A stretch of DNA of 64,000 bases from Trebonia sp035571275 (GCA_035571275.1 DATMKQ010000163.1:1-64000), one strand, 5' to 3'; shown: positions 8,249 through 16,573, numbered from the stretch's first letter. Translations and numbers: made by a program. Notes: generated from the sequence alone by a model not told the origin.

Positions 8249-8748
8249 ATCTCCTCCTGGCAGCGTTCGAGCCAGTCGAGGTCGGCCTGGAGGTGCAGGA
8301 CGGCTCCCTCCACCAGGAGGCGGGCCGCGGGGGTCGCGTTGTCCATCCCTGCCTGCATTTCCATCAGGTTCCGCATTATGCCGAAATAATGCCGGCGTTG
8401 GGCGTTGATGAGCTCCATCCGGTCCGCCAGGCCAGCCATGGGCGCGAGGACCAGCTTCATGAAGAACTCGTCGCGCACCCGTGGGCCCTCGATGGGCTCC
8501 ACCACCCACGCGGCGAGCTCCTCACGTCCCGCTGGGGTCAGCTCGTACACGCGCTTGTTGGGGCGGCTGTCCTGCGCGACATCCTGGCTGCGCACGAGGC
8601 CGTCCTGCTCGAGCCGCTTGAGCGTGACGTAGATCTGCCCGATGTTGGGTGATGAGTACGCCTGCCCGAAGGTCTGCTCAAGGGCGAGCTTCAGCTCGTA
8701 ACCGTGCGCCGGTTCCTTCGCGAGCAGCGCCAGCAGGGGCTGCCGCAC
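7915..8748 (-). CDS. PadR-family transcriptional regulator with out-of-frame C-terminal extension
   Basis: The N-terminal winged helix (LLALLAKEPAHGYELKLALE, IYVTLKRLEQDGLV, YELTPAGREEL) and C-terminal helical domain (residues about 95-170, ending WLERCQEEM) are classic PadR; family members usually stop near 180-200 aa. Here no stop appears, and the frame runs about 330 nt into the ABC ATPase gene, adding an Arg/Ser/Cys-rich tail that is the ATPase in a shifted frame. Start is GTG 8748 with AGGAGG upstream. PadR proteins repress linked transporter operons and release DNA on drug binding, so it probably controls this operon. The long tail may be genuine, or a lost stop. Confidence 0.8.
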   Translation of the reverse strand: MRQPLLALLAKEPAHGYELKLALEQTFGQAYSSPNIGQIYVTLKRLEQDGLVRSQDVAQDSRPNKRVYELTPAGREELAAWVVEPIEGPRVRDEFFMKLVLAPMAGLADRMELINAQRRHYFGIMRNLMEMQAGMDNATPAARLLVEGAVLHLQADLDWLERCQEEMCLSQAEDPPTPGRSWGPEGSSRCTGLAGCPSRPSGGSTSRSASASSWRSWDRPGRASPRCCTCSAASSRPRAGRSGCADSGSTGCPPPRGRCCGASTWVSCSSSSTCCRP

Positions 8749-8814
8749 GTCTTGCCTCCTCCTGTGGAGCCGCGTTACTCAGATTATCGCGGCGGCTAAG
8801 AATCCATAAGCCCG

Positions 8815-8843
8815 TTGACACATACATAACATATGTGCATAAC
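8815..8843 (+). promoter_or_regulatory. Sigma70-type promoter overlapping a PadR-like operator
   Basis: TTGACA (8815-8820), a 17-bp spacer and CATAAC (8838-8843) form a good promoter reading towards the solute-binding protein gene. Within the spacer CACATA (8819-8824) and TATGTG (8832-8837) form an inverted repeat with a 7-bp gap, similar to PadR operators of the ATGT/ACAT type. It lies in the divergent region between padR and the sugar-transport genes. Confidence 0.5.
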
Positions 8844-8879
8844 ATGCATCTATCCCCCAATGGAGGGCTGGAGGTCAGC

Positions 8880-10181
8880 ATGAGGCGCGCGATCGCGGGA
8901 GCACGCGCCGCCGTGGCTGTGGCAGCGGTCACGACGGGCCTCTTGCTCGCGGCGGGATGCGGTCCAGACAGTCCTCCATCGGGCGTCCCCGCCACCGCGG
9001 CCGACGGGCTCGGCCCGATCACCTTCGCCACCGGCCGGGATGACGCCGGATTCTTGAAGACGCTGATCGGGCCGTGGAACAAGGAGCACCCGGATCAGCA
9101 GGTCACGCTGCTGCTGCTGCCCGAGACGGCGAACGGCCAGCTCGCCCAGCTCACCGCCAACCTGCAAGCCGGCAGCCCGGTCTACGACGTGATCGACATG
9201 GACGTGGTGTGGACCGCGGAATTCGCCTCGGCCGGGTGGATCATCCCGCTCCAAGCGAACATGTTCCCGCTGGACGACTTCCTGCGGCCCGCGGTCGACA
9301 CCGCCATGTACGACGGCCACCTGTGGGCCGTGCCCTACTACAGCAACGCGGACCTGCTCTACTACCGCAAGGACATCCTGGCCAAGGCCAGGAAGCAGCC
9401 GCCGAAGACGTGGGCGCAGCTGGAAAATCTGGCGAAGACCGTCGCGCCGCGGTACGGGCTGCAGGGCTACGCGGGCCAGTTCGCGCCGTACGAGGGGCTC
9501 ACCGTCAACTTCGCCGAGGCGGTGCAGTCGGCGGGCGGCTCGATCCTTTCTCCTGGCAGCACGGCGGTCACGGTGGACTCACCGCAGGCCAAGGCCGGCC
9601 TGGACTTCCTGGTCGACGGCCTGCGCGAAGGCTGGATCCCGAAGTCCTCGCTCACCTATGAGGAGGAGTCGTCCGCGGCCGACTTCGAGTCAGGCAAGCT
9701 GCTGTTCCTCAACAACTGGCCGTTCGTCTACAGCCAGGCGAGCGAACGCGGCCCGGCTAACGAGGTCTACGGCAAGGTCGGCGTCACGGCGCTGCCCGGC
9801 CTCGACGGCCCCGGATCGAGTTCGCTGGGCGGCGCGAACCTGGCGGTCAGTGCCTACTCGCGGCACCAGCGGACGGCGCTCGCGTTCATCCAGTACCTGA
9901 CCAGCCTCCCCGAAGAAAAGCAGCTTCTCATCGACAGCGGCTTCCCGCCCGTCTGGACCGGGCTCTACACCGATCGCGCCATGGTCGACCGCTTCCCCTA
10001 CCTGCCCTTGCTCAAGAACGCCATACTGGCCGCCCAGCCGCGGCCGTCTATCGCCGACTACGACCAGGCGAGCCTGGCCATCTCCAGCGCCGTGTACCAG
10101 GCGCTCACCTTTCGGACGCCGCCAGCTCAGGCTCTCGCGGAGATGGCCGCGCAACTTACGCAGATCATCAGGGACGGATAA
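8880..10181 (+). CDS. Extracellular solute-binding lipoprotein (sugar ABC transporter), first copy
   Basis: 433 aa. A signal peptide ends in the lipobox LLLAAGC (Cys 27), so it is a membrane-anchored lipoprotein. The body follows the SBP family 1 pattern: GPWNKEHPDQQV, YDVIDMDVVWTAEFASAGWI, WAVPYYSNADLLYYRKDIL, and a C-terminal SIADYDQASLAISSAVYQAL helix typical of trehalose/maltose-type binders. ATG 8880 is chosen for the GGAGG 7-9 nt upstream and the immediate signal peptide. It is the first gene of a four-gene importer operon that also encodes a second binding protein and two permeases. Confidence 0.88.
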   Translation: MRRAIAGARAAVAVAAVTTGLLLAAGCGPDSPPSGVPATAADGLGPITFATGRDDAGFLKTLIGPWNKEHPDQQVTLLLLPETANGQLAQLTANLQAGSPVYDVIDMDVVWTAEFASAGWIIPLQANMFPLDDFLRPAVDTAMYDGHLWAVPYYSNADLLYYRKDILAKARKQPPKTWAQLENLAKTVAPRYGLQGYAGQFAPYEGLTVNFAEAVQSAGGSILSPGSTAVTVDSPQAKAGLDFLVDGLREGWIPKSSLTYEEESSAADFESGKLLFLNNWPFVYSQASERGPANEVYGKVGVTALPGLDGPGSSSLGGANLAVSAYSRHQRTALAFIQYLTSLPEEKQLLIDSGFPPVWTGLYTDRAMVDRFPYLPLLKNAILAAQPRPSIADYDQASLAISSAVYQALTFRTPPAQALAEMAAQLTQIIRDG

Positions 10182-10253
10182 ACATCGGCGGGGGACAGCC
10201 AGCCCGGTTCGTTCGGGAAAATCCGATTACTCACCGTAACGAGGTGGTGTCAT

Positions 10254-11543
10254 ATGCACAGAAACAGCCTTACGCGTTGGCGTGCCGGAGCGGTGGCCGT
10301 CGCCGCCGCCGCGCTGGCCACGGGCGCGGCGGCCTGCAGTTCCGGCGGCTCGGCCAGTTCCACGGTCGGCGGCGGCGCCACGCAGACGATCGTGTTCGCC
10401 GAGTCCGGGCTCGGCACCGAGGGCCAGCAGACCCAGGTCGCGATCAACGCTTTCGAGAAGGCTAACCCGAACATCAAGGTCTCCGTCCAGGTGCTGTCGT
10501 CCGACTCGACGACATACCTGTCGACGCTCGAACACGACTTCATCTCGGGGTCGTCGACGCCTGACGTGTTCGAGTCCGACGTGACGTACCCGGCGAAGTT
10601 CGCCCAGGCGGGCTGGGTCGCGTCGCTGACCCAGTTCCATCCGGACATGAGCCAGTTCTTCCCGCACGAGGTCGCCGCCGGCACCTTCAACGGCACGTAC
10701 TACGCGGTGCCGTGGTTCGACAACCCCGAGGGGCTGTTCTACCGGACCGACCTGATCAAGACGCCGCCGACGAGCCCCGCGCAGGTGGTCAGCGACGCCG
10801 AGCAGGCGATGAAGACGGACAAATCCCTCAAGGAGGGCATCGCCTTCGAGGCCGACAAGTATGAAGGCGCGATCACCGCGTTCCTCACGGTCGATTCGGC
10901 GTTCGGCGGGACACTGAACCCGCAGAACGTGAATACCCCGGGCAACGTGGCCGCGCTGAACTGGCTGCACGCCGCCATCTACACCAACCACATCGCCCCC
11001 CAAGCGGTGACCGGCTGGCAGGAGGGCCAGGTCGAGGAGCAGTTCGTGTCCGGCTATACGCCGTTCGCGATCAACTACCCGTTCGTCGAGGCCCAGCCGA
11101 TGGTCGCCGCGGTCAAGGGGCACGTCGGGTACATCCCGTTCCCGGCCGGCGCCGGCGGCACCCCGGGCTCCGCGCTCGGCGGCGAGATGCTGGCGATCAA
11201 CGCCAAGACCGCGCACGCGGCGGCGGCGTGGAAGCTGATCCAGTACCTCACCAGTGCCTCGGTCGAAACCGCGCGCGCGATCGCGGTCGGTGACCCGCCC
11301 TCGCTGCCGAGCGCGTACACGTCCGCGCTCTACTCCTCGGCGCCGTACTTCAAGGACGTGTACACGCTGAACACCTACTCCGCGCCCCGTCCGGTGACGC
11401 CGAACTACCTGCAGGTCTCTTCTGACCTGCAGACGCTGTTCTCCGCTGTGTACGCGAACGGGAGCGCGAGCGCCGCGAGCGCGGCGTTCGCGGCGGGTGC
11501 ATCGTCGATCAAGTCCGACGCTAACGCCACTCCGGGCAGCTAG
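10254..11543 (+). CDS. Extracellular solute-binding lipoprotein (sugar ABC transporter), second copy
   Basis: 429 aa, with a signal peptide and probable lipidated Cys 28 (GAAACSSGG). Family 1 features: NAFEKANPNIKVSVQVLSS, PDVFESDVTYPAKFAQAGWV, YYAVPWFDNPEGLFYRTDLI. It is clearly divergent from the first binding protein and not a recent duplicate. It sits 72 bp after that gene and 5 bp before the first permease, so it is the more likely primary partner of the permeases. The sugar ligand cannot be told from sequence. Confidence 0.88.
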   Translation: MHRNSLTRWRAGAVAVAAAALATGAAACSSGGSASSTVGGGATQTIVFAESGLGTEGQQTQVAINAFEKANPNIKVSVQVLSSDSTTYLSTLEHDFISGSSTPDVFESDVTYPAKFAQAGWVASLTQFHPDMSQFFPHEVAAGTFNGTYYAVPWFDNPEGLFYRTDLIKTPPTSPAQVVSDAEQAMKTDKSLKEGIAFEADKYEGAITAFLTVDSAFGGTLNPQNVNTPGNVAALNWLHAAIYTNHIAPQAVTGWQEGQVEEQFVSGYTPFAINYPFVEAQPMVAAVKGHVGYIPFPAGAGGTPGSALGGEMLAINAKTAHAAAAWKLIQYLTSASVETARAIAVGDPPSLPSAYTSALYSSAPYFKDVYTLNTYSAPRPVTPNYLQVSSDLQTLFSAVYANGSASAASAAFAAGASSIKSDANATPGS

Positions 11544-11548
11544 CGTCG

Positions 11549-12547
11549 ATGGCTGCCGAAGTCAGCACGACGGAGAAGGGGCGGCCCGCACGCACGGGCC
11601 GCCCCGGGCGCCCCGGCCACCTCGCGCGTTTCGGGCGCCCCAAGCGCCCGACCCCGGTGGGGCACGCGCGGGAGCGGGGAGACCGGCGGCTGGGCTACAT
11701 GCTGGTCGCGCCGGTGGTCATCCTGCTTCTCGCGATCACCGCCTACCCGCTGGTCTACAACCTGTGGAACTCGTTCCACTTCGACAACCTGTCCTACGGG
11801 AACCTGCCGCACAACTTCGTCGGCGGGGCGAACTACTCGAAGATGTTCAAGTCGGCGCAGTGGGTGTCCGCGCTGGAGCGCACGCTGGTCTTCACCGCCG
11901 TGACGGTGGCGTTCGACATGGTGGTGGGGCTCGGCCTGGCGCTGATGATGCACCGCCGGTTCCGCGGTCGGGGCTTCCTGCGCGCGGCCATACTGGTGCC
12001 GTGGGCGATGCCCACGGTGGTTTCCGCGATGCTGTGGAAGACCATGTTCGACCCCAGCGCGGGGTTCGTCGACTACATCCTGGGGGCGTTCCATCCGGCC
12101 TGGTCCAGCATCGCCTGGCTCGGCGCCAGCGTGTGGCGCTCGTGGGTAGCCATCTTCATCGCGGACTCGTGGAAGAACATCCCGTTCGTCGCGATCATCT
12201 TGCTGGCCGGCCTGCAGATCATCCCGAATGACGTCTACGAGGCGGCGAGGATAGACGGGGCGAGCTGGTGGCAGTCCTTCCGTTCTGTGACGCTGCCGAT
12301 GCTGAAGCCGGCGCTGTCCGTGGCGCTCATCTTCCGCACGATCCAGGCGCTGCTGGTGTTCGACGTCATCTACATCATGACCGGCGGCGGCCCGGGTAAC
12401 TCGACGGAGACGCTGTCGTTCCTGAGCTACAACACGTTCATCATCAACACCGACTTCGGCGAGGGCGGTGCGATGTCCCTCGTCCTTGTCGTCTTGGCGC
12501 TGGCGGTGTCGTTCGTCTACGTCAGGGCATTCCGCCCGCAAACCTGA
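11549..12547 (+). CDS. Sugar ABC transporter permease, MalF/UgpA type
   Basis: 332-aa inner-membrane permease. After a basic Pro/Arg-rich cytoplasmic N-terminus (about 45 residues) there are six hydrophobic helices (first near MLVAPVVILLLAITAYPLVY). The EAA loop contacting the ATPase is YEAARIDGASWWQSF followed by RSVTLPML. It starts 5 bp after the second binding-protein gene. No ATP-binding gene follows, so a shared MsiK-type ATPase encoded elsewhere is presumed, as in streptomycetes. Confidence 0.93.
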   Translation: MAAEVSTTEKGRPARTGRPGRPGHLARFGRPKRPTPVGHARERGDRRLGYMLVAPVVILLLAITAYPLVYNLWNSFHFDNLSYGNLPHNFVGGANYSKMFKSAQWVSALERTLVFTAVTVAFDMVVGLGLALMMHRRFRGRGFLRAAILVPWAMPTVVSAMLWKTMFDPSAGFVDYILGAFHPAWSSIAWLGASVWRSWVAIFIADSWKNIPFVAIILLAGLQIIPNDVYEAARIDGASWWQSFRSVTLPMLKPALSVALIFRTIQALLVFDVIYIMTGGGPGNSTETLSFLSYNTFIINTDFGEGGAMSLVLVVLALAVSFVYVRAFRPQT

Positions 12548-12556
12548 GGAGGCGAC

Positions 12557-13468
12557 ATGACAAGCGCCGTCGCCGACGACGTTCCCGCCGCCGTCGCGGT
12601 GAGCATCAGCCGTGGGCCTCGCCGGGTCTCCGGCAAGAAGATCCTGCGGGAAACGCTGTTCTACATCGCGGTCGCCATCGTGGTGCTGATCGCCCTGTTC
12701 CCGTTCTTCTGGATCCTGCGCACGTCGCTGCTGTCTAACAGCCAGGTCGCGGCCGGGGTGGGCGGCGCGAACGGCATCATCCCATCGCACCTGTCCGGTG
12801 TCGCGTACAAGAACGTGTTCACCGAGGCCTCGTTCTTCACCCCGCTGCTGAACAGCGTCATCGTCGCGCTGGCCACCACCGTGGTCACCATCGTCGTCGC
12901 ATCCATGGCCGGCTACGCGCTGGCCCGGCTGCGAATCGCGGGGGCCGGGCCGATCCTGGCGTTCATCCTGCTCGCCGGGTTCTTCCCGGTGCTCGCCATG
13001 ATCGGCCCGCTGTTCCTGGTGCTGCGCTACCTGAACGTCCTGAACAACATCTATCCGCTGATCATCGTCTACCTCGTCTACACGCTGCCGATCGCCACCT
13101 GGCTGCTGAAGAACTTCTTCGAGCAGATACCTTCCGAGCTGGAAGACGCCGCGCTGACCGACGGTGCGACCCGGCTGCAGGTGCTGCGCCGCGTGGTCAT
13201 CCCCGTCGCCGTGCCAGGGGTGTTCACCGCCGCGATCTTGTCGTTCATCCTGGCGTGGAACGACTTCGCGTTCGCGGTGTCGTTCCTGACGTCGACGGCC
13301 CACTTCACGGCGCCGCTTGCTATCACCACGTTCGGCCAGAGCCAGTACCAGACCTTCTATAACCTGATCGACGCGGCGGTGGTCATCATCTCGATCCCCA
13401 TCGCGCTGCTCGTGCTGTTCGCCCAGCGCCGGATCGTCGCCGGGCTAACCGCGGGCTCGTTCCGATGA
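12557..13468 (+). CDS. Sugar ABC transporter permease, MalG/UgpE type
   Basis: 303-aa partner permease. A helix near residues 34-54 (LFYIAVAIVVLIALFPFFW) is followed by a periplasmic loop and five more helices. The EAA motif reads LEDAALTDGATRLQVL followed by RRVVIPVAVPGV. It begins 9 bp after the MalF-type gene with a GAGGCGAC ribosome site. Together the two permeases form the channel for the upstream binding proteins. It is the last gene of the operon. Confidence 0.93.
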   Translation: MTSAVADDVPAAVAVSISRGPRRVSGKKILRETLFYIAVAIVVLIALFPFFWILRTSLLSNSQVAAGVGGANGIIPSHLSGVAYKNVFTEASFFTPLLNSVIVALATTVVTIVVASMAGYALARLRIAGAGPILAFILLAGFFPVLAMIGPLFLVLRYLNVLNNIYPLIIVYLVYTLPIATWLLKNFFEQIPSELEDAALTDGATRLQVLRRVVIPVAVPGVFTAAILSFILAWNDFAFAVSFLTSTAHFTAPLAITTFGQSQYQTFYNLIDAAVVIISIPIALLVLFAQRRIVAGLTAGSFR

Positions 13469-13492
13469 CCAGCGATCCGGGCCACGATTAGT

Positions 13493-13520
13493 TTGAATTC
13501 AGACCAACCCTGACTACAAT
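13493..13520 (+). promoter_or_regulatory. Promoter of the toxin-antitoxin operon, probably leaderless
   Basis: TTGAAT (13493-13498), a 16-bp spacer and TACAAT (13515-13520) match sigma70-type boxes. The antitoxin ATG is 7 bp beyond the -10 box and no Shine-Dalgarno lies between, so transcription probably starts at or next to the start codon. Confidence 0.55.
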
Positions 13521-13527
13521 CTTAACC

Positions 13528-13830
13528 ATGGCTGTGCCTGCATCTACTCCGGTTCCGATATCTGAGGCGAAGACGCACCTCTCTGATCTAGCCAGGCGGG
13601 TGCGGCTGCAGCATGAGCGGATAACACTGACGCGGAACGGGGAGCCCGAGGCCGTTCTGTTGTCCGTGGATGATCTTGAGGGTCTGGAAATGACACTTGA
13701 GATCCTGGCGGACAGTGCCGCCGCCGCCCGGATTTCCGAGAGCCTCGCGGCACTCGGTCGCGGGGAGCAGGGAGTAGACCTGGCCACAGTACGAGCTGAC
13801 CTCGCCCGGCGTCGTCGCCTCGGCACGTGA
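13528..13830 (+). CDS. Type II antitoxin, Phd/YefM family
   Basis: 100 aa. The N-terminal DNA-binding part reads PVPISEAKTHLSDLARRV followed by ERITLTRNGEPEAVLLSVDDLEGLE, the standard Phd/YefM fold. The C-terminus is charged and probably wraps the toxin. Its stop overlaps the GTG start of the RelE/ParE-like toxin (GTGA), the usual antitoxin-first order. It likely autorepresses the promoter directly upstream. Confidence 0.85.
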   Translation: MAVPASTPVPISEAKTHLSDLARRVRLQHERITLTRNGEPEAVLLSVDDLEGLEMTLEILADSAAAARISESLAALGRGEQGVDLATVRADLARRRRLGT

Positions 13831-14135
13831 ACAGTGAGCGCTACGAGATAAGGTTCCACGCCGCCGCGCGGCGCGCCATCGCCGAACGGCTTCCAGAATC
13901 CGTTGCGGCAGCGGTTCTAGAATTCTGCGAGGCTGCCTTGGCCCTGGGGCCGCGCCGGGTAGGTAAGCCGCTCTTCGGCCCGTTGGCCGGCTGTCACGGC
14001 GCACGCCGCGGAACCTATCGCATCGTCTACCGCATCAACGAACAGGCCCACGTCGTCGAAGTACTCGTTACCCTACGCCCACCCCCAGGAGGCGAGACAG
14101 TGAGGAAGGCTCGTGCGGTTCCGGCATTCCGATGA
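13827..14135 (+). CDS. RelE/ParE-family toxin
   Basis: 102 aa with the compact RelE fold pattern: YEIRFHAAARRAIAERLPE, then VGKPLFGPLAGCHGARRGTYRIVYRIN and HVVEVLVTLRP. The RGTYRIVYRI segment carries the positively charged active-site strand of mRNA interferases in this family. GTG 13827 overlaps the antitoxin stop. The final 23 bp overlap the next gene. The target (ribosome-bound mRNA or gyrase) is not resolved by sequence, though the RxxYRIVY pattern favours RelE. Confidence 0.83.
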   Translation: MNSERYEIRFHAAARRAIAERLPESVAAAVLEFCEAALALGPRRVGKPLFGPLAGCHGARRGTYRIVYRINEQAHVVEVLVTLRPPPGGETVRKARAVPAFR

Positions 14136-14844
14136 GATCTGGCGCGACTTTCCCGCGCTGGTTCCCGGGGTCGTGTTCGCCAGTGGCATCACCGGCGACG
14201 TCTGCGAGGACGCTCGCACCGAGAAGTTCCTGGCCATCGCGAGGACCCGGCTCGCCGAGATGCCCGAGGGGGAGATGCCGCCGATCCAGGCGTGGCGGCG
14301 CGCCTTTTCGCGGATGGGCCTGAAGCCGACGCAGTACCGGTGCGCCTCGGAATCCCTCCTGCGGCGGTTCCGCAAAGAGGGGGCCATCCCGCGACTGCAC
14401 CCGCTCGTTGACCTGTGCAACGCGGTGTCACTGGCGTTCGCGATCCCGGTGGCCGTCTTCGACGTCTCGGCGATCACCGGCGACCTCGAAGTTCGCTACG
14501 CGGTCGGCGACGAGGACTACGTGACGTTCTCAGGCGACGTCGAGCACCCTCCCGCGGGCGAGGTGATCTTCGCCGACGACGCCGGGCAGGCGCACGCCCG
14601 CCGGTGGACGAACCGGCAAAGCGGCCTGTCAGCAATGCGGGATGAGACGGCCGCCGCCCTCATCGTGGCGGAGGCGCTGCATGACTCGGCGTCGGCCGAC
14701 ATCGGCGAACTGACGTCCGCCATCGCCGCCGAACTGACGGCGACCTGGTCGATCACCGCGCCCGTCGCGGTACTGACCAGGGACGCGCCGTGCTTCACCT
14801 TCGGCAGGCTCGACAACCGAGAAGCCAACGATCTTCCGGTTTGA
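14113..14844 (+). CDS. B3/B4 tRNA-binding domain protein (free-standing PheT-like editing domain)
   Basis: 243 aa. The B3/B4 fold of phenylalanyl-tRNA synthetase beta is indicated by IQAWRRAFSRMGLKPTQYR, SLLRRFRKEGAIPRLHPLVD, NAVSLAFAIPVAVFDVS and GEVIFADDAGQAHARRWTNR. Such free-standing proteins are proposed to hydrolyse misacylated tRNA or act on related substrates. The start is GTG 14113, inside the last codons of the toxin gene, so it may be cotranscribed with the toxin-antitoxin pair. A later start is possible but would shorten the conserved N-terminus. Confidence 0.8.
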   Translation: MRFRHSDEIWRDFPALVPGVVFASGITGDVCEDARTEKFLAIARTRLAEMPEGEMPPIQAWRRAFSRMGLKPTQYRCASESLLRRFRKEGAIPRLHPLVDLCNAVSLAFAIPVAVFDVSAITGDLEVRYAVGDEDYVTFSGDVEHPPAGEVIFADDAGQAHARRWTNRQSGLSAMRDETAAALIVAEALHDSASADIGELTSAIAAELTATWSITAPVAVLTRDAPCFTFGRLDNREANDLPV

Positions 14845-14886
14845 CCTCTAGGCGCCTCGCTCCGAGCTAACTCATCGTAGCTTTCT

Positions 14887-14903
14887 GCTAACCTGGTGTT
14901 AGC
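14887..14903. promoter_or_regulatory. Inverted repeat GCTAAC-N5-GTTAGC
   Basis: GCTAAC (14887-14892) and GTTAGC (14898-14903) flank CTGGT, about 58 bp before the membrane-protein gene at 14961. It resembles a dimeric regulator site; the regulator is unknown. Confidence 0.4.
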
Positions 14904-14960
14904 CTTGTTGCGGAACCTGCGGGACCTGGACATGGCTCGCCCGGCGTTGAGGGAGGCAGG

Positions 14961-15485
14961 ATGGGCTTCCGCTGGCGGCCGCTTACCCCGCTCGGGGCAG
15001 TGGTTGGCGGGATTCTGGCCGGGGCGGTCGGCACCGTGTGCATGGATGCGGTCCGCTACGTCCGGTATCGCCGGGACGGCGGCGAGGACGAGCCGCTGGA
15101 GTGGGAATTCGCCCCGGTGGACACCTGGGCTCAGGCCCCGGACCCGGGAAAGGTCGCGCAGCGGGTCATCGAGGGCTTCACGCAGCGCGAGCTCCCGGAT
15201 CGCTGGGCCTGGCTGACCAGCACGGTCATGCACTGGGGGTACGGGTCCTCGGCTGGCGCGCTGTATGGCGTGCTGGCCGGGTCGCCGCGCAGGCCGCACC
15301 CCTGGTACGGCCTGCCGTTCGGCGCCCTCGTCTGGGCCTCCGGTTATGTCATCCTCCCCGAGGGTGGGCTCTACAAGCCGATCTGGGAATACGACGCCAA
15401 GACCCTGGGCGACGACCTATCCGCGCACTTGGCTTACGGCGCGGGCACCGGCGTCACGTTCTGGCTGTTCGCCAGGCTCCGTTAG
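14961..15485 (+). CDS. Membrane protein of unknown function
   Basis: 174 aa. The N-terminal helix (LGAVVGGILAGAVGTVCMDAV) is followed by a soluble segment, then three hydrophobic stretches (WLTSTVMHWGYGSSAGALYG, YGLPFGALVWASGYVILPE, LAYGAGTGVTFWLFARL). The helix order resembles YagU/DUF1440-type proteins, but identity is too weak for a firm family call. A GAGGGAGGCAGG ribosome site precedes ATG 14961. It is flanked by the B3/B4 gene upstream and the convergent phosphotransferase gene downstream. No functional prediction is made. Confidence 0.65.
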   Translation: MGFRWRPLTPLGAVVGGILAGAVGTVCMDAVRYVRYRRDGGEDEPLEWEFAPVDTWAQAPDPGKVAQRVIEGFTQRELPDRWAWLTSTVMHWGYGSSAGALYGVLAGSPRRPHPWYGLPFGALVWASGYVILPEGGLYKPIWEYDAKTLGDDLSAHLAYGAGTGVTFWLFARLR

Positions 15486-15565
15486 GGGGCTGCCCTGAGG
15501 TCATGGCGGGCTGGCGTGGCCGGCCAGGCACCGCCAGCCTTCTGGTGTGCGGACCCACGTCTGGG

Positions 15566-16573
15566 TCAGGCGCAGGCGGAAGGATTGCTCGCGTCCGGCC
15601 ACAAAGACCTCGCCTCGGTCACCTCTTCCTCCGGATCCTCCGGCGAGAGCGGCGTGGCGGCCAGGATGCGTTCCAGGGTGCGGCGGCCCAACCTGCTCAT
15701 GGCCGGGTTGCTGTCCACGTAGTACCAGACCAGTCCCATCGCCTGCTGGAAAGCCCAGGCCTTGCCGCGCTCCCACTCCAGATCATCGCAGCGGAGGTCA
15801 TCGCGCAGCGCCTGGCGGGGGAGGGCGTCCAGCAGATGCCAGGCAGCCACGAGATCCAGTGCCGGGTCCGCGGGTGCCAGGTCCTCGACATCGAGGATGC
15901 CCGCCAGTCGCCCGCCGGACACGAGCACATTGCCGGGGATCAGATCGCAGTGGCTCATCACGTCACCGGCCGCCCCGCGCGGCAGCACGCGCATGGCTTC
16001 CCACAGCCCGCGAAGCCGCGGAACGTTCAGCAAGTGCTCGCTGCGCTTAAAGCAGGTCTGCATCCACTCGTCATGGGAGCGCAGGACACCTCCCCTGCCC
16101 CGGCCGCTGAACGTCCGGCCGCGCGTGTCGATCGCACGCACGCCGGTGATGAACTCGGCCAGGTCGTGGGCGAACGCCACGGATGCGCCCGGGTCCACAT
16201 CGGCGGCCGTGTCTCCGGGCAGCCAGGTCTGCACCGCCCACGGAAGCGGGTAGCCCGCGCCGGGCTCGCCGATCGCCACCGGCTCGGGCGTCGGGAACCG
16301 GGTCCGCCCCGCGAGTTCGCGTGCCGCCGTCCCCTCCGATTCGAGCCGCCGTCGCACGGCGTCGGCATTATCCGGTCGCAGCGGAAACCGGGCCGCGAGC
16401 TGGTCGCCGATGCGGAAGATGGCGTTGACCGTCCCTGGAGACCGCACCGCCTTGACATTCAGGTCGCGCCAGCGGGGGAACTGCTCATCCACCAGCTCGC
16501 GGACCATCGTTGGGGAGACGGTCAGCTGATCGGCGTGCATGTTCACTCCGGCAGCCTGCCGCACCAACTTCAT
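15566..16573 (-). CDS. Aminoglycoside phosphotransferase (APH)-family kinase
   Basis: 335-aa kinase-like protein. The ATP-binding lobe (GTVNAIFRIGDQLAARFPLR) precedes the Brenner motif VMSHCDLIPGNVLV (His, catalytic Asp, Asn) and the metal-binding GILDVEDLAPADPALDL. In most members the Brenner motif is HGDLHPGN; here Cys replaces Gly. The ATG at 16573 overlaps the TetR stop (ATGA), so the two are coupled. The substrate could be an antibiotic or a small metabolite; the family alone does not show resistance. An alternative start is ATG 16540. Confidence 0.8.
   Translation of the reverse strand: MKLVRQAAGVNMHADQLTVSPTMVRELVDEQFPRWRDLNVKAVRSPGTVNAIFRIGDQLAARFPLRPDNADAVRRRLESEGTAARELAGRTRFPTPEPVAIGEPGAGYPLPWAVQTWLPGDTAADVDPGASVAFAHDLAEFITGVRAIDTRGRTFSGRGRGGVLRSHDEWMQTCFKRSEHLLNVPRLRGLWEAMRVLPRGAAGDVMSHCDLIPGNVLVSGGRLAGILDVEDLAPADPALDLVAAWHLLDALPRQALRDDLRCDDLEWERGKAWAFQQAMGLVWYYVDSNPAMSRLGRRTLERILAATPLSPEDPEEEVTEARSLWPDASNPSACA

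Noticed and set aside
11540..13303. 587-aa minus-strand frame over the sugar permeases
   Set aside because: Shadow of two well-supported permease genes; no domain logic.
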